17,882 nt of DNA from an uncultured beta proteobacterium (GCA_903827075.1 CAIKGX010000248.1:1-17882), one strand, 5' to 3'. Positions 1-8,535 are shown, counted from the stretch's first letter. The notes: a model not told the origin generated them from the sequence alone. Program-made: numbers and translations.

Positions 1-1
1 C

Positions 2-496
2 AAAGATGTCTATCGCTTGGGTGTTCTCAAGGTCTTGAACTTGGAGCAAGTCACTCGTCTGTCTGAATCTACGCAAATTGTGACTTGTCGCAGAGGAGAT
101 CATCTCATTGAAAAAGGACAAACTGCGGATAGCATGTATTTCTTGGTTGAGGGTGGCTTGGAGGTCACCATCCCAAATGAGCAGGGTGAACAGATTGTTG
201 TGGCTTCTATATGGCCTGGAGACTGCGTAGGTGAGATGTCTTTACTTACGGGCGAGCCAAGGTCAGCCAATGTTCGTGCGAGTACCACATGCACCCTCTT
301 AGAAATTACTAAGGCAGATATCGCCCCCATATTTGAGGCCAATCCTGAGTTGATCGATGAAATTTCTATTGTCTTAGAAAAACGCAAGGCAGCGAATCAA
401 GCCCTGATGAATAAGGCGTTAGCGCCAGAAGAAGTAGAGAAAAATATTAAGGCTATGGCCAAGAAAATCTTGAATTTCTTCTTTAGCAAGGGTTAA
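2..496 (+). CDS. C-terminal part of a cyclic-nucleotide-binding protein, probable MscS-type channel (partial)
   Basis: The reading frame is open to the left edge, so the start and most of the protein lie outside the window. A TTG at 17 is an in-frame codon, not a convincing start. What remains is a complete cNMP-binding beta-roll with the phosphate-binding cassette: GE at codons 230-235, then the LLTGEPRSANVRA stretch with the phosphate-contacting Arg. It ends in a helical tail (ERK..NQAL.....KKILNFFFSKG). This cassette plus a C-terminal helix closing in a basic/aromatic end is typical of MscS-family channels with a C-terminal cNMP domain, where the ligand modulates gating at the inner membrane. 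The channel part is not visible, so that assignment is inferred; a Crp-like regulator is unlikely because no helix-turn-helix follows the domain. The downstream operon encodes a predicted adenylate cyclase, which makes a cAMP-responsive role attractive. Confidence 0.8.
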   Translation, partial: KDVYRLGVLKVLNLEQVTRLSESTQIVTCRRGDHLIEKGQTADSMYFLVEGGLEVTIPNEQGEQIVVASIWPGDCVGEMSLLTGEPRSANVRASTTCTLLEITKADIAPIFEANPELIDEISIVLEKRKAANQALMNKALAPEEVEKNIKAMAKKILNFFFSKG

Positions 497-554
497 CCCT
501 AGAAAGTTCTAGAGTGATCTAAAGGCTTGGGTTAATTAATGCCCACCTTAAGCC
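489..554. repeat. Cluster of nested inverted repeats after the cNMP-binding gene
   Basis: Several inverted repeats overlap here: AGGGTTAACCCT (489-500), CTAGAA/TTCTAG with a 2-nt loop (499-512), TTAACCC (493-499) matched by GGGTTAA (529-535), and GGCTTGGG (524-531) matched by CCC...AAGCC (542-554, bulged). They span the stop codon and the start of the 217-bp gap before the chemoreceptor gene. No U-run follows at once, so this is not a classical intrinsic terminator, but the transcript would be strongly folded. No convincing sigma-70 or FliA promoter was found in the rest of the gap (555-713). Confidence 0.45.
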
Positions 555-713
555 CCCCGATTACAGGCATTTTTATAAGATATAAATGCACATCTTTTGG
601 GCGTGGCAGGGTGAGTAGCCTTGAAAATTTGTTAGTATCTAGAACAGGCTCGCAATGGCAATTTACCCCTTTTTAATGCCAGCCACAAAATAAATCCTAT
701 TGGACGACACAAC

Positions 714-2522
714 ATGAGCTTAATGAATTCTTTTGCCAAATTAAATCTACGCACTAAATTAGTGATTGGATTTACATCGGTGGTTGCATTTGCAGTGGTG
801 ATTTCAGCAACAGCTTTTTATGGCCTCAATATGCTGCAAGAAAATACTCAAAAAATGTACGACAAGGATTTGATTGGTATTTCCTTATTGCGATCCCTTA
901 ACAGGGATATCAATGTGATCGGAAGAGCGGTAAATCGCATGGCACTTGCCAGTAACTTTGGCGATGAAGCGGGCGTACAAAAGGGTAAAGAATCGATTGT
1001 TAAAGTAAAAGCAGAGTTGAATGCCAGCTATGAAAAGAGCAAAGACACCATTATTCGCCCTGAATTAAAGGCTAAGCTTGATGCCGTTGGCACACTAATT
1101 AATGAGTTTTATACACAGGTAGATAACATTGTTGTCACCTTAGATAACAAAGGTGGCGCTGCTGCTGCCTACAAGATTATTAGCTCTAAAGAATACCAAG
1201 ATAGCTTGGCCAAAGTAATGGGCGAAATTAAAGCTATAGCTAGCGTTAAAGTGGAGGGGGCTGATAAAAATATGCAAGCCGCGGCCGCTGCTGCTGACCA
1301 TATGAAGTGGTTAATTGGTGTGATGCTCATTGCTGCGCTTGTGATGTCTTTAATCATTGTTACTCTGGTTAACAAGTCCATTAATGATCCAATTACGAAT
1401 TTGAAGAATGCACTGGCAGATTTGGCTGGCGAGCGTTTGGATACTGTAGTTCGTAATACGGACTACAACAATGAAATTGGCCAGATGGCTAAAGCAGTTG
1501 CCGAGCTGCAGGTCAGTTTGCAACACGCTGCCAAGATGGCCGAGGCGGAGCGTGAAAATAACCGTATCGCTGCGAAAACCACAGAAGAAATTGGTGGAAT
1601 TATTGCAGCTGCAGCTGGTGGTGACTTTACTGCTGCAGTGAAAATTGAAGGTAAAGAAGGTTTCTTCTTGGATATTTCCAAGCAAGTAAATCAACTAATC
1701 GAAACATCTCGCAATGCTTTCAGATCGATCTCTAAAAATGCCACTAGTTTGTCTGCCGCTTCCGAAGAGTTATCGGTAGTTAGTACGCAAATGAGCTCCA
1801 ACGCTGAAGAGACTAATGCGCAAGCAGGTTCTGCATCCTCAGCTGCCACTCAAGTAAGTAGCAATATGCAAACCGTTGCAACTGGTGTCGAGGAGCTGAG
1901 CGTCAGTATTCGTGAGATTTCTTCTAACGCGATTGAGGCTTCTGCCGTTGCCACGCAAGCAGTGAATGAGGCGCGAGCTACTGGCGATACCATGACTAAG
2001 CTGGGTATTAGCAGCCAAGAAATTGGCAGCGTATTGAAGGTGATTTCATCTATAGCAGAGCAAACCAATCTATTGGCTTTGAATGCAACCATTGAGGCTG
2101 CGCGAGCTGGCGAGCTAGGTAAAGGCTTTGCTGTGGTCGCCAATGAAGTGAAGGAGTTAGCCGGTCAAACCTCCCGTGCTACCGAAGAAATTGGCGGCAA
2201 TATTGCGAATATTCAACGTGATGTGCAAGGTGCCATTGATTCCATTACAGCAATCTCGGGGATTATTAATAAGATCAACGACATATCAGGAATTATCGCT
2301 AGCGCCGTTGAGGAACAAGCCGCAACTGCCAATGAAATTGGTCGTAGTGTTGCTGAGGCTGCCTCTGGCAGTACTGAAATTGCGCGAAACATTGATTCAG
2401 TTTCTGCGGTTTCCAGAAATACCACTGAAGGTGCAAATAATTGCCAGCAAGCCGCTCAAGATCTTTCTAGAATGGCATCAGAACTGCAAAGCATGGTTAA
2501 TCAGTTCAAGGTAGAAGTCTGA
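714..2522 (+). CDS. Methyl-accepting chemotaxis protein
   Basis: Inner-membrane chemoreceptor of 602 residues that would sense a periplasmic signal and control CheA. There is a short cytoplasmic N-terminus, TM1 at about 15-38, a periplasmic helical sensor of about 160 residues (39-197) consistent with a four-helix bundle, and TM2 at about 198-219. A HAMP domain follows (about 217-270), then a second HAMP-like segment (about 285-335, GGDFTAAVKIEGKEGFF). The long cytoplasmic coiled coil turns at the conserved hairpin tip IAEQTNLLALNATIEAARAGE, about 447-467. The C-terminus (NQFKVEV) has no NWETF-type pentapeptide, so CheR and CheB probably act without tethering. The ligand cannot be predicted. 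The ATG at 714 fits the start of TM1, although its Shine-Dalgarno sequence is weak. It is the first gene of the che operon, 42 nt before cheA. Confidence 0.95.
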   Translation: MSLMNSFAKLNLRTKLVIGFTSVVAFAVVISATAFYGLNMLQENTQKMYDKDLIGISLLRSLNRDINVIGRAVNRMALASNFGDEAGVQKGKESIVKVKAELNASYEKSKDTIIRPELKAKLDAVGTLINEFYTQVDNIVVTLDNKGGAAAAYKIISSKEYQDSLAKVMGEIKAIASVKVEGADKNMQAAAAAADHMKWLIGVMLIAALVMSLIIVTLVNKSINDPITNLKNALADLAGERLDTVVRNTDYNNEIGQMAKAVAELQVSLQHAAKMAEAERENNRIAAKTTEEIGGIIAAAAGGDFTAAVKIEGKEGFFLDISKQVNQLIETSRNAFRSISKNATSLSAASEELSVVSTQMSSNAEETNAQAGSASSAATQVSSNMQTVATGVEELSVSIREISSNAIEASAVATQAVNEARATGDTMTKLGISSQEIGSVLKVISSIAEQTNLLALNATIEAARAGELGKGFAVVANEVKELAGQTSRATEEIGGNIANIQRDVQGAIDSITAISGIINKINDISGIIASAVEEQAATANEIGRSVAEAASGSTEIARNIDSVSAVSRNTTEGANNCQQAAQDLSRMASELQSMVNQFKVEV

Positions 2523-2523
2523 G

Positions 2524-2558
2524 AACGGCGAGAGCCCATATAGGTCAATCTCTCCGTT
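2524..2558 (+). promoter_or_regulatory. Inverted repeat just upstream of the cheA start codon
   Basis: AACGG (2524-2528) pairs with CCGTT (2554-2558) and AGAG (2531-2534) with CTCT (2550-2553), leaving a 2-nt bulge and a 15-nt loop. It fills almost the whole receptor-cheA gap and ends 6 nt before the cheA ATG, which has only a weak Shine-Dalgarno. In mRNA it could set the ratio of receptor to kinase or act as a processing site. There is no T-tract, so it is not an intrinsic terminator. Confidence 0.35.
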
Positions 2559-2564
2559 AGAGAT

Positions 2565-4865
2565 ATGGACAATAACGATCAAATCCTAGATGAGTTTCTG
2601 CTCGAAGCTGGCGAGATATTCGACCAGCTCGACTTGGACTTTGTGCAGCTTGAGCAAACCCCAGAAGATAAGAAGCTCATTGGTAATATCTTCAGGGCGA
2701 TGCATACCCTGAAGGGTAGCAGTGGATTTTTTGCTTTTCATCGTCTTGAGAAAGTTGCCCATGCCGGTGAATCTTTGCTCAGTAAACTGCGCGATGGCGC
2801 ATTAACTCTGAACGAAGAGATGGCTGATGAACTATTGGCCACATCGGATCGTTTGCGTGAAATTGTGGCAGGCGTACAAAAGCAGCGCCACGAGCCAGCC
2901 GGTGATGATTCACAACTGATTCAATCTTTAAAGCACCTCACTGACGGTGGCTCTTCCATTCCTAGGGCAGATCGCGCACCCGAGATCCCGGAGATTGCGC
3001 CGGCTACTTCTATAGCACCTGTAGTTGAGCTTGTTATAGAGGAGGTGATGGCGCCATCTGCATTACAGCAAGAGGTTTTAGAGGTTCTTAAGGAGGTGGC
3101 TATTGATGCTGCCGTCAATGAGGCTGAGAGCTCTAAAGAATTGGCCGCTCCCGTTAAAGTCAGTGTTGAGTTGCTCGACAAGCTCATGAACTTAGTTAGT
3201 GAAATGGTGTTGGCGCGTAATCGCTTGCTGTCTTTTGCGAGAACCAGTGGCGACCTAGCATTTAATAACACCGTAAGACGGATTGATACCGTCACATTAG
3301 AGTTGCAAGAGCGCATGATGAAGACGCGCATGCAGCCAATTAGTCAGGTGTGGTCTAAGTTTCCTCGCTTGGTTCGCGACATTGCACAAGATTGTGGAAA
3401 GAAGGTTGAGCTTATCCAGATCGGAGCGGAAACTGAACTTGATCGCACTTTATTAGAGGGTATTCGCGATCCTCTAGTTCATATTATTCGTAATAGCGTT
3501 GATCACGGTATTGAGTTGCCTGCTGAACGTATTGCAAAAGGTAAGCTAGAGCAGGGCACTGTAAAGGTACGCGCCTTCCATGAAAATGGCATGGTAGTTA
3601 TCGAGATTGCGGATGATGGCGCTGGAATTAATATTCCCCTGGTTAAGCAAAAAGCAATCCAGATGGGCTTGGTTACGACTGAGCGCGCTGCAAAGCTGAC
3701 TGAGCGCGAGATTATTGATTTTATTTATTTGCCTGGGTTCTCAACCAAAGCTGAGGTTACCAATTTGTCTGGTCGTGGCGTTGGCATGGATGTAGTTCGT
3801 ACCAATATTCAAGAGATTGGCGGTACAGTTGATATTGCAACTTCATCGCAAGGTACTCGCCTGCGATTAAGCATTCCATTGACATTGGCAATCATGCCGG
3901 CTGTGTTTGTTCGTTGCAAGCAATATAGCTATGCCATTCCCCAAGTGAATGTAATTGAAATGCTTCGATACGAACCTCGTGAGGGCGTTCCTGGTGTTGA
4001 AGATTTCTATGGCGTTTCCGTCTTTCGTTTGCGGGATAAATTAATACCCCTCGTCTTTCTTAATCACGAGTTGAGATTGGATCAAGAACTTCCCGCACTC
4101 AATCAAACTTTGAATATCGTAGTCGTTCAGGCTGCCGGTATCCGCTTTGGCCTAGTGGTGGATGAAGTTCTTTATATGCAAGAGGTAGTGGTCAAGTCGG
4201 TAGGGCCATTGCTTAAAGGAACGCCTGTCTATAGCGGTAGCACAATCTTAGGTGATGGTCATGTTGCTCTCATTTTTGATATTAATGCGATTGCAGTGCG
4301 CTCGGGAATAATTGCTAAGCTTGCAGACAATCAGTTCGAGCAGGATATTTCTGCCGCACTAGGTACTCATGCTGAAGAGCAGCAAATGTTGATGTTTGAT
4401 TTACTCGGCTTAGAGCGGATGGTCATTCCATTAGAGATGGTTGATCGCCTTGAGATGATTGCTGCCTCACGTATTGATCGTCGCGGCAATGAGGCAGTTA
4501 TGCTCTATGGCAATAAGATAATGAGATTGATTTCTTTAGCGCATTATGTCGAAGGCGCTACGCAAAAGAGTTTATATGGCGATGAAACAGTCCCAGTTAT
4601 CGTGCATTACCACCATGGCCAACCTGTTGGCTTTATCGTGAAGAAGGTGCATAACATTGTCAATGTCCCCACCCAAGTAGTTATGGTTTCACCGCCTCAG
4701 CGTGGAATTATGGGTAGCGTCATTGTTAATGACACTGTCATGAGCATTTTGAATGTCCAAGAGATTCTCAATTTATCAGGACTTGGTAATCATCAAGATG
4801 CTGGCCTTACTGGCGCTGATTTTGTTGATAATGAGGTAATTACAATGGACCAAGAGATCAAATGA
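2565..4865 (+). CDS. cheA: Chemotaxis histidine kinase CheA with two CheW-like domains
   Basis: Autophosphorylating kinase of the array, 766 residues. The P1 Hpt domain (about 1-105) has the phospho-accepting His47 in MHTLKGSSGFF. A low-complexity Ala/Glu/Pro linker (about 106-192) replaces any recognisable P2 CheY/CheB-binding domain. P3 dimerisation helices lie at about 193-255. The P4 ATPase has the N box (HIIRNSVDHGIE, 306-317), G1 (DDGAGI, 350-355), F box (near 386-394) and G2 (GRGVGMDVV, 403-411), so it should be active. A CheW-like P5 domain at about 440-580 is followed by a second CheW-like domain at about 604-740, which makes the protein longer than enterobacterial CheA (about 650 residues). 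Its stop overlaps the cheW start by 4 nt (ATGA), so the two are translationally coupled. Confidence 0.96.
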   Translation: MDNNDQILDEFLLEAGEIFDQLDLDFVQLEQTPEDKKLIGNIFRAMHTLKGSSGFFAFHRLEKVAHAGESLLSKLRDGALTLNEEMADELLATSDRLREIVAGVQKQRHEPAGDDSQLIQSLKHLTDGGSSIPRADRAPEIPEIAPATSIAPVVELVIEEVMAPSALQQEVLEVLKEVAIDAAVNEAESSKELAAPVKVSVELLDKLMNLVSEMVLARNRLLSFARTSGDLAFNNTVRRIDTVTLELQERMMKTRMQPISQVWSKFPRLVRDIAQDCGKKVELIQIGAETELDRTLLEGIRDPLVHIIRNSVDHGIELPAERIAKGKLEQGTVKVRAFHENGMVVIEIADDGAGINIPLVKQKAIQMGLVTTERAAKLTEREIIDFIYLPGFSTKAEVTNLSGRGVGMDVVRTNIQEIGGTVDIATSSQGTRLRLSIPLTLAIMPAVFVRCKQYSYAIPQVNVIEMLRYEPREGVPGVEDFYGVSVFRLRDKLIPLVFLNHELRLDQELPALNQTLNIVVVQAAGIRFGLVVDEVLYMQEVVVKSVGPLLKGTPVYSGSTILGDGHVALIFDINAIAVRSGIIAKLADNQFEQDISAALGTHAEEQQMLMFDLLGLERMVIPLEMVDRLEMIAASRIDRRGNEAVMLYGNKIMRLISLAHYVEGATQKSLYGDETVPVIVHYHHGQPVGFIVKKVHNIVNVPTQVVMVSPPQRGIMGSVIVNDTVMSILNVQEILNLSGLGNHQDAGLTGADFVDNEVITMDQEIK

Positions 4866-5308
4866 TCAATCGATCTGGTTCCTATGCCACCTTTTATGTG
4901 GGCAATTTTTTCTTCGGCATTCCTATTGCTGTGGGTGTTGAGGTCACCAGAGGCCAAGAAGTTACGCCCGTGCCATTGGGCCCTAAAGAAGTTGCCGGCT
5001 TCTTTAATTTGCGCGGCCAAATCGTGACCGCCATTAATATGCGCATGCGTTTAGGCCTAGTCGCCGCACCAAGTAGCGCTGATGCACTCAGTATCTTCTT
5101 TCAAGACCAAGATCATCTTTTCGCGCTCTTAGTGGATCGGGTTGGCGACTTTACTGAAGTCAATTCGGATACCTTCGAGGAAACCCCAAGTAACCTCGAT
5201 CCCAATGCTCGAGAACTCATTGTGGGTGTTCACAAATTGGCAGACAAATTATTGTTAGTTTTAGATACTCACAAAATTGTTTCTGGCATCAATTTAGTTC
5301 AGAGCTAG
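4862..5308 (+). CDS. cheW: Chemotaxis adaptor CheW
   Basis: Single-domain CheW of 148 residues that couples receptors to the CheA P5 domain in the signalling array. The fold starts near residue 7 (YATFYVGNFFFGIPI) and carries the conserved NLRGQI loop (residues 49-54), which family knowledge places at the receptor and kinase contacts. The ATG lies inside the cheA stop region (4-bp overlap). CheB follows after 24 nt. Because CheA already carries two CheW-like domains, this operon encodes three CheW-type modules. Confidence 0.94.
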   Translation: MINRSGSYATFYVGNFFFGIPIAVGVEVTRGQEVTPVPLGPKEVAGFFNLRGQIVTAINMRMRLGLVAAPSSADALSIFFQDQDHLFALLVDRVGDFTEVNSDTFEETPSNLDPNARELIVGVHKLADKLLLVLDTHKIVSGINLVQS

Positions 5309-5332
5309 TCTCTCACCCTTATTTAGGAAGTT

Positions 5333-6496
5333 GTGGAAAAAGTTCGTGTTCTGATTGTTGATGATTCTGCAGTAATGCGGAAAATTATTGCAAGTGCATT
5401 GCAAAAAGAGCCCTCAATTGAAATTGCAGGGTTTGCAGCTAATGGCTTGCAGGCTATCGAGGCTATCCAAACCTGTAATCCAGATGTGATGACTTTGGAT
5501 ATTGAAATGCCAGAGATGGATGGCTTGACTGCCTTGCGTGAAATTCGTAAGGATAATAAATATTTACCGATCATTATGTTCAGCTCTCTGACACATAAGG
5601 GTGCTCAAGCAGCGGTCATGGCCTTAACGGCTGGCGCGAGCGACTATGTTGGAAAGCCTGCTAACACTGCTGGTGGAATAGATGATGCCTTTAAAGTATT
5701 AGAGACTGAGTTAATCCCCAAGATTATCGGCCTAGCTAAACGCGTTAAATCTCGCAGAGCTAGGGAAGGACAATCTGCCGAAAATCAGAAGTCAGTTATG
5801 CCCGAGGCCCTTAAAAAACCAGTGGCTATTAAGCCGATCATCCCAATAAAACCAGATTCCTTTGTCGCCCGGGCTTTGGGCAAGGCTACATCTGGCATTT
5901 TGGCAAAACCAGCCGAAGCAGTTTGTATTGGTGTTTCTACCGGTGGTCCTGAAGCCTTAATGCAATTATTTGGCGCGTTTAATGCGCCCTTAAGCGTGCC
6001 TGTATTTATTGTTCAGCATATGCCTGCCGATTTCACAGCATTGTTGGCCGCAAGATTAAGCGCTACAGGAGTGATGACAGTTAAAGAAGCCGAAGAGGGT
6101 GAGATTGCAGAGATAGGGATGGTTTATATCGCTCCTGGTGGATTTCATATGACTTTATCAAGACCAGGCACAAAGACAATTATTCATCTCAATACAGAGC
6201 CCCCAGAAAATTCGTGCAGGCCAGCAGCAGATGTTTTATTTAGAACTGCTGCACAAGTTTATGGCCATAGTTTATTAGCAGTCATTCTTACAGGTATGGG
6301 GTATGACGGTTTAAAGGGTTCACAAGTTATTAAGGAAAAAGGTGGCCAAGTGATCGCGCAGGACGAAGCGACTAGTGTGATTTGGGGTATGCCTGGCGCT
6401 GTAGCGCAAGCGGGGTTAGCTGACGGTGTGTTACCGATTGATCAGATAGCAGATGAAATTGTTTTTAGAACCCGTAAAAAGCCGATAAGCCGCTAA
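5333..6496 (+). CDS. cheB: Chemotaxis protein-glutamate methylesterase/deamidase CheB
   Basis: Cytosolic adaptation enzyme of 387 residues that removes methyl groups from receptor glutamates once its receiver is phosphorylated by CheA. The N-terminal REC domain has Asp10/Asp11, phospho-acceptor Asp56 and Lys108. A basic and Pro-rich linker (about 135-190) leads to the methylesterase domain with the catalytic triad Ser202 (GVSTGGPEAL), His229 (VQHMPADF) and Asp325 (TGMGYDG). The start is GTG. A TAG stop lies in frame at 5324-5326, and the REC domain begins at residue 3, so no earlier start is possible. AGGA at 5325-5328 is the Shine-Dalgarno, with a short 4-nt spacing. CheR begins one nucleotide after the stop. 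Confidence 0.95.
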   Translation: MEKVRVLIVDDSAVMRKIIASALQKEPSIEIAGFAANGLQAIEAIQTCNPDVMTLDIEMPEMDGLTALREIRKDNKYLPIIMFSSLTHKGAQAAVMALTAGASDYVGKPANTAGGIDDAFKVLETELIPKIIGLAKRVKSRRAREGQSAENQKSVMPEALKKPVAIKPIIPIKPDSFVARALGKATSGILAKPAEAVCIGVSTGGPEALMQLFGAFNAPLSVPVFIVQHMPADFTALLAARLSATGVMTVKEAEEGEIAEIGMVYIAPGGFHMTLSRPGTKTIIHLNTEPPENSCRPAADVLFRTAAQVYGHSLLAVILTGMGYDGLKGSQVIKEKGGQVIAQDEATSVIWGMPGAVAQAGLADGVLPIDQIADEIVFRTRKKPISR

Positions 6497-6497
6497 T

Positions 6498-7328
6498 ATG
6501 TCAAAAGATTATCTACCGCAGTTTTATGCAATGTTAGAGCAGCAGGTAGGGATCGCTTTAGATGACACTAAACAATATTTACTTGAATCCCGTTTGCTAC
6601 CCATTTCTTCAAAAAATGGTTATGCCGATGTATACGCCTTAATTAAATACCTGACGCTTACCCCTTTGGGCCCGATTCATTGGCAAGTGTTTGAGGCTTT
6701 AACTACGAATGAAACTTCATTTTTTAGAGACAAGCATGTATTTGAGGCGCTTAAAAATACCATTTTGCCGACTTTAATAGAGAGTCGTAAGACAGAAAAG
6801 ACTCTACGTATTTGGAGTTCAGCTTGCTCCGCTGGTCAAGAGGCCTATAGCCTGGCTATGATGCTTCGGGAGGACTTTGGGCAGTTACATGATTGGACTA
6901 TTTATATCCAAGCAACCGATATCTCCGATTTAATATTGGAAAAAGCGAAAACAGGGATCTATAGCGCCATGGAGGCGAATCGTGGACTTGATGCCCATTA
7001 TTTGCATAAATATTTCACGCAAATTGATAAGGGCGCTTATCAAATTAAGCCAGCCATTCGTCAAATGGTGAATTTCTCGAACCATAATCTAGTGGGTAGT
7101 TGGCCTTTCTATCCAAAGTTTGACTTAATCATGTTAAGAAATGTATTGATCTACTTTAAGCAAGATGCCAAAGATAAGGTGTTATTAAAAAAGTACCAGC
7201 AATTAAATGGTGAAGATAGCGTTCTGATTTTGGGCGCTGCAGAATCGATTTATATGAATGAGCTTTATAAATTAGTCCCACTAGATAAAATTTCATACTA
7301 CAAACAAAATACCCCTGTTAAGGCATGA
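6498..7328 (+). CDS. cheR: Chemotaxis protein-glutamate O-methyltransferase CheR
   Basis: SAM-dependent methyltransferase of 276 residues that methylates receptor glutamates and opposes CheB. The N-terminal helical domain is followed by the NETSFFRD motif (71-78), the SAM-binding loop WSSACSAGQEAYS (106-118, with Gln where many CheR proteins have Glu), ATDIS (139-143) and the family signature RNVLIYF (214-220). There is no TPR extension. The length is normal for classical CheR. It lies one nucleotide after cheB and one nucleotide before the receiver-cyclase gene, so all three are almost certainly translated from one message. Confidence 0.95.
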   Translation: MSKDYLPQFYAMLEQQVGIALDDTKQYLLESRLLPISSKNGYADVYALIKYLTLTPLGPIHWQVFEALTTNETSFFRDKHVFEALKNTILPTLIESRKTEKTLRIWSSACSAGQEAYSLAMMLREDFGQLHDWTIYIQATDISDLILEKAKTGIYSAMEANRGLDAHYLHKYFTQIDKGAYQIKPAIRQMVNFSNHNLVGSWPFYPKFDLIMLRNVLIYFKQDAKDKVLLKKYQQLNGEDSVLILGAAESIYMNELYKLVPLDKISYYKQNTPVKA

Positions 7329-7329
7329 C

Positions 7330-8472
7330 ATGGAAAACCCAAGTACCAGTACCACTAGCTCTACACCTACCCCAGTTGCGATCGACCCCGTATTCGCTGC
7401 ATTTAATGTGTTGGTTGTAGATGACAGTCGGACCTTGAGAAAAATTTTAATTCGCGAACTCAATTCTTTGGGTTTCTACAATATTGTTGAGGCGGCAGAT
7501 GGCCTTGAGGCAATTGATGTCGTAAAAACGAAACCAGTTGATCTCATGCTACTGGATATGGAAATGCCAGAGCTTGATGGCCTAGGTGTACTCACGGCCT
7601 TGAAGTCTGATGAAACCTATAAATCTTTGCCAATCATTGTAATTTCTGGTGCAGATCAGTTTGAAAAGACTATTAAATGTATTGAGATTGGGGCTGAAGA
7701 TTATTTGCCTAAGCCGTTTGACCCCATCTTATTGAGGGCTCGTATTTTTTCATCTCTTGAAAAAAAGCGGCTTCGTGATTTAGATCGCAAGCATTTAGAA
7801 ATGCTCAATCAAGAAAAGCTGCTACTTGAGGTTGAGCAAATGAAGACTGAAAAGTTGATGTTAAATATTTTACCCAGGCCTATTGCGGAAAGACTTAAGC
7901 GCGGGGAGAAAAATATTTCCGGTAGTTATCCAGATGTCACCATCTTATTTAGCGACTTGGTGGGCTTCACTAAGATGTCATCTAAAACCACGGCGACTGA
8001 ATTGGTGAAGTTATTGAACGATCTATTTACCCGTTTTGATATCCGCGCAGAAAGTTTGGGACTGGAAAAAATTAAGACCATTGGCGATGCCTATATGGCT
8101 GTAGGGGGTCTCCCCATTCCGCGCCCCGATCATGCTGCTTTATGCGCAGAAATGGCCTTAGGGATGTTTGAGGATTTAAAGAGCTTTAATCAGGAAAATA
8201 ATGCTGAATTAAATATGCGGATTGGTATGAATTCTGGCCCTGTTGTGGCTGGGGTTATTGGATTCACCAAGTTTTCATATGATTTATGGGGTAATACCGT
8301 CAATACCGCCAGCCGAATGGAATCTACATCGCAACATGGGCGTGTACAGGTATCTCCTAGTACTTATGAGGCTCTTAAAGACACTTTTATTTTTGAAGAT
8401 GCTGGATTAATGGAGTGCAAGGGCTTAGGCGAGATACGCACCCATTTATTGGTAGGAAAAATACCCGCTTAA
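7330..8472 (+). CDS. Response regulator with class III adenylate cyclase output domain
   Basis: Fusion of an N-terminal receiver and a class III nucleotidyl cyclase, 380 residues, no membrane segment. After a Ser/Thr/Pro-rich leader, REC (about 24-140) has Asp31/Asp32, phospho-acceptor Asp76 (LLDMEMPELDG), Ser106 and Lys128 (PKPF). A helical linker (about 141-195, with ILPRPIAERLKRGE) leads to the catalytic domain (about 199-377). Metal-binding Asp209 (FSDLVGFT) and Asp253 (GDAYMAVGG) are present. Lys249 (KIKTIGD) and Asp318 (YDLWGN) match the adenine-specifying pair of adenylate cyclases rather than the Glu/Cys pair of guanylate cyclases, and transition-state Asn325 and Arg329 (NTASRM) are kept. 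It should work as a homodimer making cAMP. Its start lies one nucleotide after the cheR stop, and the operon has no CheY, so CheA is its likely phosphodonor (inference). Confidence 0.93.
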   Translation: MENPSTSTTSSTPTPVAIDPVFAAFNVLVVDDSRTLRKILIRELNSLGFYNIVEAADGLEAIDVVKTKPVDLMLLDMEMPELDGLGVLTALKSDETYKSLPIIVISGADQFEKTIKCIEIGAEDYLPKPFDPILLRARIFSSLEKKRLRDLDRKHLEMLNQEKLLLEVEQMKTEKLMLNILPRPIAERLKRGEKNISGSYPDVTILFSDLVGFTKMSSKTTATELVKLLNDLFTRFDIRAESLGLEKIKTIGDAYMAVGGLPIPRPDHAALCAEMALGMFEDLKSFNQENNAELNMRIGMNSGPVVAGVIGFTKFSYDLWGNTVNTASRMESTSQHGRVQVSPSTYEALKDTFIFEDAGLMECKGLGEIRTHLLVGKIPA

Positions 8473-8535
8473 TAGTAAGTTGAATGATTACAGCTGTTTT
8501 ATCATTAAATGATTGCAAACCCAAGGACCTTAACC

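Noticed and set aside
520..552. Possible FliA (sigma-28) promoter for the che operon, TAAAG followed by a GCC element
   Set aside because: Only partial matches in both elements and the region is full of inverted repeats; not better than chance.
8509..8535. ATG 8509 as start of the YqhA-family protein
   Set aside because: No ribosome-binding site; AAGGA is well placed for ATG 8536.
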